A stretch of DNA of 64,000 nt from Fluviicola sp. XM-24bin1 (GCA_003149635.1 QCWI01000012.1:1-64000); one strand, 5' to 3'. Shown: positions 36,314 through 45,812, numbered from the stretch's first letter. The notes: generated by a model not told the origin, from the letters alone. Made by a program: numbers and translations.

Positions 36314-37114
36314 TTACACCACTAAACTTGCCAATAAGAAAATCAGTCCAACCCCAACGCTGGCAGCGGCAACGATCAATCCTATGTAGGTTCCACCAAG
36401 AATGTAATGTACGAATCCATAGGCGATAAATACGATTACCAGAAGGATCAGGAAAAGGATGAATCCAAGGAGGCCAGCGATGAATCCGTTACCGTTAAAA
36501 ACTAGCGCGTAAAACATCTCTTCGATAAGCCAGATTCCCATGAAAGAAAACAGACAACCCAGCAATAAAAAAGCAGCAAATCCGAAAAAAGCATAGCTGG
36601 TATAGAGGAGATTATCACTCAAATACCAATTGGATTCCCTGTAAGACTTCTTTTTTTTCTTGGGCATATTAAGTGGCGCATATTTCCTAGATTTCTCAAT
36701 AAAAAAGGTCTTGGCTTCTTTCCCTATTTTGAGATTTTTCTTGGGCTTGGTATTCTTAGGAGACTTTTTCGGTGATTCTTTCACTTCGAGAGCCTCAGTG
36801 TTCGAATCATCAAGATTTTCTGAAAGCCGAGCCTCTACTAACTCACCCTTATCTTCATTTGGAATCGAAATGTCACTCTCAACATCCGCGGGCTGAGGCT
36901 CTCGCCGTGCCTGACGGCAGGCAGGAAGCCCAATCTCACTCACTTCTGCCTTTTCGCTTTTCGCTTCTTTCTCACTCTCCTGCTCACCCTGAATCTGACG
37001 CTGCGTCTTATAGTTCTTCTTCCACTCCACATGAAATCCGGGACGGTGTACGCGCTTCGTCACAGTACAACTGAACAAAAACAAAAAGAGGAAAATAGTA
37101 GTGGTCTTAAGCAT
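36314..37114 (-). CDS. Lipoprotein with membrane domain and repeat-encoded insert
   Basis: A 266-residue protein. Signal MLKTTTIFLFLFLFSC with lipobox LFSC, then the motif KRVHRPGFHVEWKK, which I know from several Bacteroidota proteins of unknown function. A long Lys/Glu-rich disordered region (residues 35-150) follows. The C-terminal part has three hydrophobic segments near 170-265 (SYAFFGFAAFLLLGCLFSFM and others). GLPACRQAR inside the disordered region is encoded by a palindromic repeat at 36903-36928. A lipid-anchored N-terminus combined with C-terminal membrane spans suggests inner-membrane residence. Function unknown. Confidence 0.75.
   Translation of the reverse strand: MLKTTTIFLFLFLFSCTVTKRVHRPGFHVEWKKNYKTQRQIQGEQESEKEAKSEKAEVSEIGLPACRQARREPQPADVESDISIPNEDKGELVEARLSENLDDSNTEALEVKESPKKSPKNTKPKKNLKIGKEAKTFFIEKSRKYAPLNMPKKKKKSYRESNWYLSDNLLYTSYAFFGFAAFLLLGCLFSFMGIWLIEEMFYALVFNGNGFIAGLLGFILFLILLVIVFIAYGFVHYILGGTYIGLIVAAASVGVGLIFLLASLVV
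36903..36928. repeat. GCCTGACGGCAGGC palindromic repeat inside a gene
   Basis: GTGCCTGACGGCAGGCAGG is a degenerate copy of the CCTGCCGGCAGGCAGG palindrome scattered through many Bacteroidota genomes, usually read as LPAGRQA. Here it encodes LPACRQA in a disordered linker. Confidence 0.6.
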
Positions 37115-37193
37115 ATTTCGTTAACAAGAATTTAACAACTACCGTGCCACACCGACTTTTGATCTATTTAAGAACTCCGTGCAACAATCTAAC

Positions 37194-37201
37194 TACCTTT
37201 G
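37194..37201 (+). promoter_or_regulatory. -7 box four bases before the HutD-like start
   Basis: TACCTTTG matches TAnnTTTG and ends four bases before GTG 37206, implying a leaderless or nearly leaderless transcript. Confidence 0.55.
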
Positions 37202-37205
37202 ATCT

Positions 37206-37748
37206 GTGAGAATCTTTAAACTTTCAGAATCAAAAATTCATAAGTGGTCAGGTGGCACGACGCGTGAACTGCTTATTTATCCTGACGGTAGCTCCTTTTC
37301 TGATCGTGACTTTGAATTAAGAATTAGCATAGCAACCGTTGAGGAGGAAGAAACTACTTTCACACCTTTAGAAAACATTCAACGTACACTTCTAGTTCTT
37401 GAGGGAACACAGAAATTTCAGCACGAAGGGGCACATGCTGCGTCTTTAAAAAAATTCGATCAAGATTCTTTTTCCGGAGATTGGACAACACATTGTCGCG
37501 GTACATCGATCAATTTCAATGTGATGACCAAAACCAAAACAAGAGCAGAGGTAGTGGTAAAATGCTTCGATGAGAACGATATATTCCATAAGGAAAAACC
37601 AAATGGTGCCTGCGTAATCTTTTTTTGGAAAGGTTCAGCCAAAGTGGGAGATCAACAAATCGATTCAAAGGAAGCAATCGTTTTGGACAGACCTCTTGAA
37701 ATTAGTTTCCAACAATCTTCTGAAATAGTGATTGTAAACTACCCTTGA
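37206..37748 (+). CDS. HutD/Ves-family cupin protein
   Basis: A 180-residue cytoplasmic protein of the HutD/Ves bicupin family. The N-terminal signature is HKWSGGTTRELLIYP with the following DFELRISIATVEEE. A second cupin half runs through EAIVLDRPLEISF. HutD proteins are linked to histidine utilisation and may bind formylated intermediates, but no hut genes are here, so the role is open. Start is GTG at 37206, immediately after the -7 box; there is no room for a Shine-Dalgarno sequence if transcription starts about seven bases after that box. Confidence 0.85.
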   Translation: MRIFKLSESKIHKWSGGTTRELLIYPDGSSFSDRDFELRISIATVEEEETTFTPLENIQRTLLVLEGTQKFQHEGAHAASLKKFDQDSFSGDWTTHCRGTSINFNVMTKTKTRAEVVVKCFDENDIFHKEKPNGACVIFFWKGSAKVGDQQIDSKEAIVLDRPLEISFQQSSEIVIVNYP

Positions 37749-37786
37749 ATTCACCGCTGCCCCCTGTGTTATTGCCAGATTCTTAT

Positions 37787-37794
37787 TACCTTTG
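37787..37794 (+). promoter_or_regulatory. -7 box for the PfkB-DUF349 operon
   Basis: TACCTTTG, exact TAnnTTTG match, 22 bases before the ATG at 37817. Confidence 0.6.
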
Positions 37795-37816
37795 CGGCTG
37801 GATTTAAAACAACGAA

Positions 37817-38746
37817 ATGAGTTTATTAACAGTAGGATCGGTTGCCTTTGATGCCATTGAGACGCCGTTTGGAAAAACAGACAAAATCATTGGTGGTGCC
37901 GGAACATATATCGCGCTTGCCGCTTCATTCTATAAAAACCAGCAAAACATTGTTTCTGTAGTGGGAGAAGATTTCCCAGAAGAAATGTTGCAGCAGCTTC
38001 GTAATCGTAATGTAAATCTTGACGGATTGCAGATCAAACAAGGAGAAAAAACATTCTTCTGGTCAGGACGTTACCACAACGATATGAACTCACGCGACAC
38101 CTTGGCGACTGAGTTGAACGTATTGGAGTACTTCGATCCAACGATTCCAGATGCATATCAAGGAAGCGATTACCTAATGTTAGGAAACTTGAGCCCGCAA
38201 GTACAGCGCCAAGTAATTGAGCGTTTGTCCGAGCGACCAAAATTGATCGCCATGGATACCATGAATTTCTGGATGGACATCGCCATGGACGATTTGAAAG
38301 AAACATTGAAATTGATCGATGTGTTGATCATCAACGATGAAGAAGCACGTCAACTTTCTGGTGAATACTCATTGGTGAAGGCATCAAAAGTGATTCGCGA
38401 TATGGGGCCGAAATACCTCATCATCAAGAAAGGAGAGCACGGAGCATTGTTGTTCCACGGAGAGAAAATGTTCTTCGCGCCAGCACTTCCATTGGAAGAA
38501 GTTTTCGATCCAACAGGAGCTGGAGATACATTCGCTGGAGGATTTATGGGATTCATCGCAAGTACGGATGACACCTCATTTGACAACATGAAACGCGCGA
38601 TCATCAACGGATCTGCTTTGGCTTCTTTCTGCGTGGAAGAGTTCGGAACAGAGCGCTTGATGTCGATTACAGAGAAAGACCTAGAAGAGCGCATCGCTGA
38701 ATTCGTTGCTTTGACGAATTTTGAGATGGAGCAAGTAATTGGATAA
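37817..38746 (+). CDS. PfkB-family sugar/nucleoside kinase
   Basis: A 309-residue ribokinase-fold kinase. The catalytic/anion-hole motif is DPTGAGDTFAGG (about 231-242), with Asp as base. The N-terminal Gly pair is GGAGTYIALAAS. NDEEARQLSGE is the conserved region before the nucleotide site. It phosphorylates a sugar, nucleoside or similar alcohol with ATP; adenosine-kinase-like or ribokinase-like substrates are both possible. It is followed after three bases by the DUF349 gene, a pairing I recognise as common in Flavobacteriia, which suggests joint expression rather than a shared pathway. Confidence 0.9.
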   Translation: MSLLTVGSVAFDAIETPFGKTDKIIGGAGTYIALAASFYKNQQNIVSVVGEDFPEEMLQQLRNRNVNLDGLQIKQGEKTFFWSGRYHNDMNSRDTLATELNVLEYFDPTIPDAYQGSDYLMLGNLSPQVQRQVIERLSERPKLIAMDTMNFWMDIAMDDLKETLKLIDVLIINDEEARQLSGEYSLVKASKVIRDMGPKYLIIKKGEHGALLFHGEKMFFAPALPLEEVFDPTGAGDTFAGGFMGFIASTDDTSFDNMKRAIINGSALASFCVEEFGTERLMSITEKDLEERIAEFVALTNFEMEQVIG

Positions 38747-38749
38747 ACC

Positions 38750-40456
38750 ATGGAAAGCACTGAATTTATTGACCGTTTGAAGGAACTCGCAGCCAACGAA
38801 GATGTAATGGCTGTTAGTCAGGATGTCAACGACCTTCGTTCCAAATTCGCAGATTACGTTCTTGAAGAAGAGCGCAAAGTACAAGTAGCGAAGCTGGAAG
38901 CCCAAGAAAAAGGCGAAGAAGTTCCTGAATCAGAAAACGACTTTGGCAAAGAGGCCTTTTACGAAATCTACGATGCATACAAAGCCGCTCGAAAGGCTGC
39001 TGTAGACGAATTGAAAGCCATTGAAGAGCGCAATTTGCAGCAAAAACGCGGATTGATTGCCAAGTTGAAAGATGTGGTTCAGAACGAGGAAAATATCGGT
39101 GCTGCCTTTGCCGCTTTCAAAGAGGTACAGGAAGAATGGAAAACCATCGGAGACATCGCTCGCGATAAGCGAAACGAGATCCAAACGGAATACTCAAAAT
39201 TAATTGAGGATTTCTTCTACAATATTAAAATCTACAAAGAGCTTAAAGACCACGATTTCAACCGCAATCATCAGTTGAAGATGGAGCTTATCGACAAGTT
39301 GAAGCAATTGGTGGAAGTGAAGAGCATCAAGGAGGTAGAGACTCAATTGAAGGCGCTTCAAAACGATTGGGAAGACATCGGCCCGGTTCCAAATGAGAAA
39401 TGGGAAGAGTTGAAAGATTTGTACTGGACGGAAGTACGTTCCATCTACGATCGCATCAACCGATTCTACGACGATCGCCGTTCAGAGCAACAAGAAAACC
39501 TGAAGAAAAAACAAGCGATTATCGACGCTTTAACATCTGCTTTGGAAGGTATCGAAAACTTGGACAGCGTTAAAGAGTGGGACGAAAAAACGTCCATGGT
39601 TCTTGATTTCCAGAAACAATGGAAAGGAATCGGCTTCGGCCCGAAGAAAGAAAATGAGAAGATCTGGAAAGAATTCCGCGCTTTGTGCGATCGTTTCTTC
39701 GAAGCGAAAAAAGGATTCTTCAAAGAGGCCAATGCAGCTTTCGACGCAGTAGCTCAGAAAAAGCAAGCGTTGATTGACAAGGTTGAGGCATTGAAAGATT
39801 CCACCGAATGGAAAGAGACCTCGAACCAGATCATTCAATTGCAAAAAGAATGGAAGAAATTGGGGCATGCAGGGCGTCGCAACGAGCAAAAACTATGGAA
39901 AGCGTTCCGTGGAGCTTGTGATCATTTCTTTGCTGCGCGTCAGGCTCATTTCGATGAAAAAGACAAACAATTCGAAGTAAACCAGAAGGCGAAAGAAGCC
40001 CTTTTGGATACCATCGAATCATACAAATTGCCGGAATCGAAAGAGGAAGCATTGAACCAATTGAAAACGTTCTCGAAAGATTTCACTGAAATCGGTCATG
40101 TACCCATGAAGGTGAAAGATGCCATCTACAATCGATTCAAAAAGATCATGGATACGCATTACGGAGCGTTGAAAATGGAAGGAGCGGAAAAAGAAAAAGT
40201 GTTGTTCCAAGCGGAAATCGAAACGATTGCTTCAGCGCCAAATGCTTTCCGAAAATTCCAGCAATTGCGCAACGATATCCGTCAGCAGATCGATCGCGAG
40301 AAGAAAGAAATCAACCTGTTGGAAAACAACCTTGGATTCTTCTCCAGCAGTAAAGGCGCTGACGCCCTGCGTAAGGACGTAGAGAAGAAAATCGATCGCG
40401 CCAACCAAAAAATTGAAGGACTAAAACGCAAACTTAAAGCGATTCCGAATGAATAG
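38750..40456 (+). CDS. DUF349-repeat coiled-coil protein
   Basis: A 568-residue, highly charged, almost wholly helical protein with at least five DUF349 repeats. Each is marked by a W-x-x-I/L-G signature: EEWKTIGDIARDKRNE, NDWEDIGPVPNEKWEE, KQWKGIGFGPKKENEK, KEWKKLGHAGRRNEQK and TEIGHVPMKVKDA. No signal peptide or membrane span. Bacteroidota proteins of this type are conserved but uncharacterised; a role in RNA or nucleoid binding is only speculation. It starts three bases after the PfkB stop and overlaps the following membrane-protein gene by eight bases. Confidence 0.88.
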   Translation: MESTEFIDRLKELAANEDVMAVSQDVNDLRSKFADYVLEEERKVQVAKLEAQEKGEEVPESENDFGKEAFYEIYDAYKAARKAAVDELKAIEERNLQQKRGLIAKLKDVVQNEENIGAAFAAFKEVQEEWKTIGDIARDKRNEIQTEYSKLIEDFFYNIKIYKELKDHDFNRNHQLKMELIDKLKQLVEVKSIKEVETQLKALQNDWEDIGPVPNEKWEELKDLYWTEVRSIYDRINRFYDDRRSEQQENLKKKQAIIDALTSALEGIENLDSVKEWDEKTSMVLDFQKQWKGIGFGPKKENEKIWKEFRALCDRFFEAKKGFFKEANAAFDAVAQKKQALIDKVEALKDSTEWKETSNQIIQLQKEWKKLGHAGRRNEQKLWKAFRGACDHFFAARQAHFDEKDKQFEVNQKAKEALLDTIESYKLPESKEEALNQLKTFSKDFTEIGHVPMKVKDAIYNRFKKIMDTHYGALKMEGAEKEKVLFQAEIETIASAPNAFRKFQQLRNDIRQQIDREKKEINLLENNLGFFSSSKGADALRKDVEKKIDRANQKIEGLKRKLKAIPNE

Positions 40457-41108
40457 ATTTATCAATGCCGTCTTGTTATTTTTCACGCTGATTACGGCGT
40501 TTGTAGCTATTTATGTCGGCTTTGATTTACCTTTCGGAATTCTCAAAACTACTGGAGCGGACATCCCTTACGTGGATTACGTTTTCCATGGATTGGGATT
40601 GTTCCTTTTCATTATCGTCCTAAGACGTTCGTACCGCCGATGGATGGCCATTCGCATTGTAAGTCGATTGGACAAATTCAAATGGAACAAACCAGTTAGT
40701 AAGGAACGAAAAGTACGCGTGATCATTTACAACATTCTTGAATTCTTTGTGTACGTTTTCGCGGGGTCTACTTTGTATTGGTTGACCGATCGTGCTTGGG
40801 CACCCGTGGCAGCATTACTTTTTGCGGCTTTGGACAACTTGATTTTAACGGCTCTAAACAAAACATACCGCGTTGGACTAACCTCAAAAGCGGTTATTGT
40901 TGCCGATCGTGAAGTCGTTGTTCTCTATTTCACCGGACTGCGCAAGGTGAGTTTACACCAACAAACGGTCTATTTCGATTACATCAAAGACCTGCAATTG
41001 TCCTTCCCGACGAATTGTTTGTTGGAAGAACAGCGCTCAGAGTTCTTCGATACGCTCGAACAGCAAGTCGATCGCGATAAGGTGTATTTTTCGAAGACGG
41101 ATAAGTAG
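40449..41108 (+). CDS. Four-helix membrane protein of unknown function
   Basis: A 219-residue inner-membrane protein. Hydrophobic segments lie near residues 6-28, 44-60, 92-112 and 115-134. A basic loop (RRSYRRWMAIRIVSRLDKFK) separates the second and third, and a soluble C-terminal domain of about 80 residues follows (KAVIVADREVVVLYFTGLRK) with a PH-like alternating strand pattern. I do not recognise the family. The start overlaps the end of the DUF349 gene by eight bases, so it closes a three-gene operon with PfkB and DUF349. Confidence 0.75.
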   Translation: MNRFINAVLLFFTLITAFVAIYVGFDLPFGILKTTGADIPYVDYVFHGLGLFLFIIVLRRSYRRWMAIRIVSRLDKFKWNKPVSKERKVRVIIYNILEFFVYVFAGSTLYWLTDRAWAPVAALLFAALDNLILTALNKTYRVGLTSKAVIVADREVVVLYFTGLRKVSLHQQTVYFDYIKDLQLSFPTNCLLEEQRSEFFDTLEQQVDRDKVYFSKTDK

Positions 41109-41121
41109 ATTACAGACGCCA

Positions 41122-41180
41122 GACTCGGAGACACTAGACACTAGATTCTTCGATCTAGGAGCGCAACGGTCTAGTATCTA
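41122..41180. repeat. CTAGA word repeat, inverted
   Basis: AGACACTAGACACTAGATTC is mirrored by GATCTAGG and GGTCTAGTATCTA. Another location-specific intergenic word array. Confidence 0.45.
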
Positions 41181-41228
41181 AAAGTGAGTGCAACGAACGA
41201 TCTAGAGTCTTTTCGCTATCTTCCTTCC

Positions 41229-42278
41229 ATGAAAAAATGGACGCGTCGTGAATTATTACCCTTAATAGGTGTCGGATTGGCTGGCAGTGCCCTAGTCGCA
41301 GCAAATATCAAAGAAGATGAATCCGAAAAGAAGGAGCGTCTTATTGAAATCCCCAAGTATGCCAAGCCTCCGAAACTAAAAAAAGGCGATACCATCGGTA
41401 TCTGCGCACCTGCAGGTGCGCTCAGACGACGTGAAGAAGTTTCGGAGTTCACCGATGTTTTAAATCAAATGGGCTTTCAGGTTAAGGTGGGTGAAAACGT
41501 GTACAAGAAGTATGGATATTTTGCTGGAACGGATGAAGAACGCGCGGCGGATTTCATGAATTTCATAGAAGATGAAACCGTCAACGGGATTTTTTTCCTT
41601 CGTGGCGGCTGGGGTTGCGCGCGCATTCTCCCGCTGCTTGATTTTGATTCCATCCGAAAAAATAAAAAGGTAATCATGGGATTCAGTGATCTCACTTCCC
41701 TTTTGAACGCCATTACGGAACATTCGGGAATCGTAACTTTTCACGGCCCAGGCGGAAATTCTTCCTGGAACAAATACTCTATTGATTACATCAAAGAGGT
41801 CACCATGGATCAACAGCTCATGGAGTTCAAAAACACACCAGACGATCATGCGATTATCACTTATCGCCCAGGGTTCGCGTATGGCACGCTTTGGGGCGGT
41901 AATTTATCCGTGCTCGTCAGCATGCTAGGAACACCCTATTTCCCGAAAATCATCAACGGGATCCTTTTTCTAGAGGAAGTGGGAGAAGAACCGTATCGCA
42001 TCGATCGCATGCTCACCCAACTGAAACAAGCTGGTGCTTTGGACAAATGTAAGGGGATCATTCTCGGGAATTTTCGAAAGTGCATTGCCGAGGAACCAGA
42101 TCGTGCATTTACATTGGAAGAGGTTTTTGAACAGCATTTTGGAAACATCCGTATGCCCGTTTATTACGGAGCGCAGATTGGCCATACAGTGAATAAAATG
42201 ACCGTTCCCATTGGCGTTGATGTTCGCATGGATGCAGATGAAGGAACGTTTCGATTAACGTCGCGTGCCGTCCAATAA
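41229..42278 (+). CDS. LD-carboxypeptidase (S66, LdcA-like) with twin-Arg signal
   Basis: A 349-residue serine peptidase of family S66 that removes the terminal D-Ala from tetrapeptide stems during murein recycling. The S66 triad is visible: Ser in IMGFSDLTSLL, Glu in LFLEEVGEEPYRID, His in GAQIGHTVNKMTVPIG. I start at ATG 41229 (MKKWTRRELLPLIGVGLAG), not at an upstream GTG, because this gives a Tat-like signal with T-R-R-E-L followed by a hydrophobic stretch. An exported S66 enzyme would act in the periplasm rather than in cytoplasmic recycling. It is transcribed alone, after a CTAGA word array. Confidence 0.9.
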   Translation: MKKWTRRELLPLIGVGLAGSALVAANIKEDESEKKERLIEIPKYAKPPKLKKGDTIGICAPAGALRRREEVSEFTDVLNQMGFQVKVGENVYKKYGYFAGTDEERAADFMNFIEDETVNGIFFLRGGWGCARILPLLDFDSIRKNKKVIMGFSDLTSLLNAITEHSGIVTFHGPGGNSSWNKYSIDYIKEVTMDQQLMEFKNTPDDHAIITYRPGFAYGTLWGGNLSVLVSMLGTPYFPKIINGILFLEEVGEEPYRIDRMLTQLKQAGALDKCKGIILGNFRKCIAEEPDRAFTLEEVFEQHFGNIRMPVYYGAQIGHTVNKMTVPIGVDVRMDADEGTFRLTSRAVQ

Positions 42279-42428
42279 TAATCTCTCATTATTTATTCTA
42301 TTAGAAGTAGGTAGCGTTAGAATTTACCTCATTCACCCTTGAAATTGGTTAAATCTCACACAAGATTTTTGCAGATTCCAGAAAATTCCTAAATTTACTT
42401 ATTGTATTTTTTACTAAAAGTTATTATT

Positions 42429-42638
42429 ATGAATGCTAAAAGAACATCTCTTAATGAGTTAAGACAAACGAAAGACAGCTTTTACGAAGTTCCAACAGCA
42501 CGTGCTACAACTTCCAATTACTCAATTATTGAGGGATATTTGCGTCACATGCGTGAAGAACAACGTACATCACAAGTAAGCTTGAAGAACTTCCTGGTTT
42601 ACATGGAACGCAATCACCTACAAATTGTGAAAAGCTAA
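42429..42638 (+). CDS. Small basic protein, 69 residues
   Basis: MNAKRTSLNELRQTKDSFYE starts a soluble protein with a Ser/Thr-rich middle and a helical C-terminus (SLKNFLVYMERNHLQIVK). The ATG at 42429 is preferred to an upstream in-frame codon in a hydrophobic run that overlaps the AT-rich promoter region. A strong hairpin follows directly after the stop, which supports a real, separately transcribed gene. I do not recognise the family. Confidence 0.7.
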   Translation: MNAKRTSLNELRQTKDSFYEVPTARATTSNYSIIEGYLRHMREEQRTSQVSLKNFLVYMERNHLQIVKS

Positions 42639-42660
42639 AAGAGGAGATTCCTCTCCTCTT
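42639..42660. terminator. 9-bp bidirectional terminator hairpin
   Basis: AAGAGGAGA, loop TTCC, TCTCCTCTT: a perfect nine-base-pair stem one base after the small-protein stop. On the reverse strand it is followed by TTAGCTTTT and could also end the SGNH gene. Confidence 0.75.
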
Positions 42661-42692
42661 TCACTCTATTAGTTTAGAAGATCTCCTATTCA

Positions 42693-43442
42693 CTACTGCA
42701 GAATTCCCTGCAACACTTCGTAGTATTGGTTAGCAATGAACAGCGCTCCGGCAGCATTGTAATGCACATCATCGGCTAAATGCTGACTCGCATTAAAACC
42801 TGTGGACATATCCACAACTATCACAGACGACGAAGTCGTAGTTTGTTGCTGCGCTAAGTTGTCGACTTCCTGGAGTACAGCATTGTACGTGGCAGTGAAC
42901 TGCTGCGTCATAGTCGCTGCATCCCCAGGAGCCATTTTCTCTATAATTATCGTAACGTTTGGATTGTAACTTTGAAGGATGTCAATAATGGCATTCACAT
43001 CGGCGATTACCGGTTGAATGCTCGCTCCACCAAGAAAATCATTGCCTCCCGGCGAACTAAAAAGCACAATATCCGGTGCTCCGCCTTCATCCAACCAACC
43101 CGGAAGCTGATTCCTTATTTCCGCAGCTGTAATTCCCCCGCGACCTTCATGATCTGGATCGAATGTCATTCCGTTGTGTTGATTGTAAGAATGACCGTCT
43201 GCAACAGTACCAACGAAATCGAAATCATACCCGCCATCTTTCAGAAGTTTCCACAGCTCGTATCGATAACTATCATACGCTGGTGGTGCTCCATCCACTC
43301 GGGAGGCACCCAACGGCATTATTTTATTCTGTGAAGTGCTTTGATTGGCAGTTGGCCCCGAATTTCCGGGTTCCACTTCTTTTTTGCAAGATTGTGCAAA
43401 GCTTAAACTAAGTCCTAAAAGGAGATAAACGAGTAATTTCAT
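42693..43442 (-). CDS. SGNH/GDSL-family hydrolase lipoprotein
   Basis: A 249-residue lipoprotein (MKLLVYLLLGLSLSFAQSC, lipobox AQSC) with an SGNH-hydrolase fold. Block I is IMPLGASRVDG (Ser 47; GAS replaces the usual GDS). The oxyanion Gly lies in the block around GRGGITAAEIRNQLP, the Asn in SPGGNDFLGG, and the Asp-His pair in DDVHYNAAG. Such enzymes deacetylate or de-esterify polysaccharides or lipids. The sequence is closest to secreted carbohydrate-esterase types. It acts in the periplasm or on the cell surface, and is transcribed alone. Confidence 0.9.
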   Translation of the reverse strand: MKLLVYLLLGLSLSFAQSCKKEVEPGNSGPTANQSTSQNKIMPLGASRVDGAPPAYDSYRYELWKLLKDGGYDFDFVGTVADGHSYNQHNGMTFDPDHEGRGGITAAEIRNQLPGWLDEGGAPDIVLFSSPGGNDFLGGASIQPVIADVNAIIDILQSYNPNVTIIIEKMAPGDAATMTQQFTATYNAVLQEVDNLAQQQTTTSSSVIVVDMSTGFNASQHLADDVHYNAAGALFIANQYYEVLQGILQ

Positions 43443-43501
43443 ATCGACTGTTTTCCTTAAAACAAGGAAGTCATTCTTTACCCTACCAACTTACCAGACT
43501 T

Positions 43502-45190
43502 TTATTGTTTCACGATGCGTTCCATATACCAACCGAACTCCGTAATCGCCCGAATCATGTAGATTCCTGGCTCTCCGATCAAGCGAACTTTTGTTGTTGC
43601 ATTTCCATCCGCCGATACTTTCTGAACCACTTTACCTGTCGCATCGATGATCTCAAAAACGAGCGCATCGTACACGGAACTAACTACGATTTCAAAATCG
43701 CCTGTTGTTGGATTGGGCTCAATGGAAATCTCTTGATTGAATGGATCTGCTCCAATAAAGGATACGTAATCAACTAGGAAGCAATCTGAGGTATCGGAAC
43801 ACTGCGACCCTAATTCTGTTAAAATCACCGCATAGTTTCCATTCGCACTTGGAATGAAGGTCGTACTCGTTTCTCCATTTATGATTTCGTCGTTGTCACA
43901 ATCGTACCAAGCAATTATTCCTGAAAAGGTTGAAGTAGAAAGCGATCCATCTGGATTTGAAGAAATGGTAGCCACCGGACTCGGGTTAATCGTCAAGTCC
44001 AATTCAATGATGGAATCACATCCATTTTGCGCTTGATAACTCGCAGTATAGACTCCGGAAGTCGTGTAGGTATTTCCATCGACTGCCTAGGTGTAAGTAT
44101 CACATGCAGATGCCGCCTGCGTGACAAAAGAACTTTGATTCACCGTTAAGTTCAAAGTATGTTGATAGGCACATCCTTGAGAGGTCGTCAAGTTTTCTAA
44201 CACTTGCGTTGTTGTATAGTACGTCTGCCCGTTCACATTCCACGTGAAAGAATCACAAACCAATTGGTTAGTTGTTAAATCATTTGGTGAATAAATAGTC
44301 AAATCAAGTGTTACGGTAGAATCACATCCAGTCGATCCGGTGAGCATCTCAGAATACGTTCCAGAAGTTATGTAGGTTTGACCGTTCTGAGGCCATGTGT
44401 ATGTCTCGCAAGCATCTTGAGGCACGATGGTTGTCGTCATTCCCGCACCAAGCGCAACTCCGGTTGCCCAGTTGGACGTTGTACCAGAATTAGCAAAGTT
44501 TAGTATGGTTCCATTGTTTCCATTACCAGACTCATCCGTGAGAGTAATTTGCCCGGCATTGTTTCCTCCAGCAACACCGTCATTGAAACGATAATATGCC
44601 ACCAAATTGGGATCGGTAGTACACATTTCGTCATTCATGGCCGCCATAATTTCCGATGCAGAACGCGTGACATTCCAAACTCGAACTTCATCGATGCGTC
44701 CTGGGAAATAACGTCCTGTCCATTCTGGATCTTCTCCGATCAGCAAAGGATTATTGGCCGATGCGATAGATGTTGTATGACCGATAGCTGCTACCTCCAC
44801 TCCATTCACATAAATTCGAGCAGTGATTCCGTCATATGTTCCTGCGATATGTTGCCACGTATTTAAAGAAAGAACATTAATTCCCGTATTCAATTCGTTC
44901 CACGCACCGAAACTTCCGTAATTAAAATTCACCTGACCCGTTCCACCCACGCGCAACATATACCCCGATTGAGAAATATCGTTCTTGTTAATGACGTTCC
45001 CTTGCCAGATATTCGGTTGAAACGAGGTTGGATACACCCATGCTTCCATAGTAATGGCCGTACCTGTTATGTCGAGAGAAGGATCGCTTCCACAATTCAC
45101 ATAATCATTCGTACCATCAAATTCCAACGAAGTTTGTGCCATCAAAGGGAAAGCACAGAGTACGCAAAAGGCGCTAATCATTCTTATCAT
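43502..45190 (-). pseudogene. LamG-domain T9SS protein interrupted by in-frame TAG
   Basis: A 562-codon frame. It has a signal peptide (MIRMISAFCVLCAFPLMAQ), a concanavalin-like LamG/pentaxin domain over residues 20-205 (TDYVNCGSDPSLDITGTAIT-like opening, GRIDEVRVWNVTRSASEI near its end), then Ser/Thr-rich repeats each with a CDTYTW- or CDSFTW-like motif. A T9SS sorting domain ends YMIRAITEFGWYMERIVKQ. Codon 368 (44087-44089) is TAG where the repeat pattern expects Trp (SACDTYT-stop-AVDGNTY); TGG to TAG is one transition. The truncated product would lack the sorting domain and stay unanchored. The intact protein would be a secreted glycan-binding surface protein. Confidence 0.85.
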
Positions 45191-45355
45191 AACTGTTCGA
45201 TTTAATCAGCCAACAACAGTGGTAATCAGCTGTAGATCAAAACTACGAATATATGCGCCATCACAAAACAAGAGTAAGAAGCTAATCTTATGGAAAGAGC
45301 TTTTTGAATCTACAGATGAGTTTCGTAACTTTCTGATCCACAAATATTCCTACTC

Positions 45356-45787
45356 ATGAGAAAAATTGCATTCGTCGCTCTTGTTTTATTGGTTGCTGTA
45401 GCATGTAACAAGAAATTCGAACCTTCGATTAAGAAAGGTGATCATTACGTTTATGCCAGTGAGGATTATAAAACAGCCGATGTGACAATCTTGGGGGAAG
45501 CCACTTCGGAGATTGATGCCGTTTGGTTTGAGTTGTACTATGAAAATGATCACTGCAAACAAGAGGAGCCGGATCGATACGCATTAGTTGTGAAACGCGC
45601 TGATGGAGAAATCATAAAAGAACTCGGAAAATTTTCTTCTGATTGGAATTCATATATCACGTTCACCCCAGATAACGCCGAGGGTTATACCGGTGCAATG
45701 AGCGTGGATAAGGAAATCATCACGTTAACTTACGAATTAACAGATCGAACGGAAGAGATTACTTTCGTTTATAAAGATTACAAGTAG
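45356..45787 (+). CDS. Small lipoprotein, 143 residues
   Basis: Lipoprotein with signal MRKIAFVALVLLVAVAC (lipobox AVAC). The mature region is predicted all-beta with strands such as VWFELYYEND, YALVVKRADGE and ITLTYELTDRTEEITFVYKD. No family recognised. A T-tailed hairpin follows 25 bases after the stop. It stands alone, upstream of the second copy of the ~220 bp repeat. Confidence 0.8.
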   Translation: MRKIAFVALVLLVAVACNKKFEPSIKKGDHYVYASEDYKTADVTILGEATSEIDAVWFELYYENDHCKQEEPDRYALVVKRADGEIIKELGKFSSDWNSYITFTPDNAEGYTGAMSVDKEIITLTYELTDRTEEITFVYKDYK

Positions 45788-45812
45788 AGTACATTTTATA
45801 CGTGAAAAGCTG

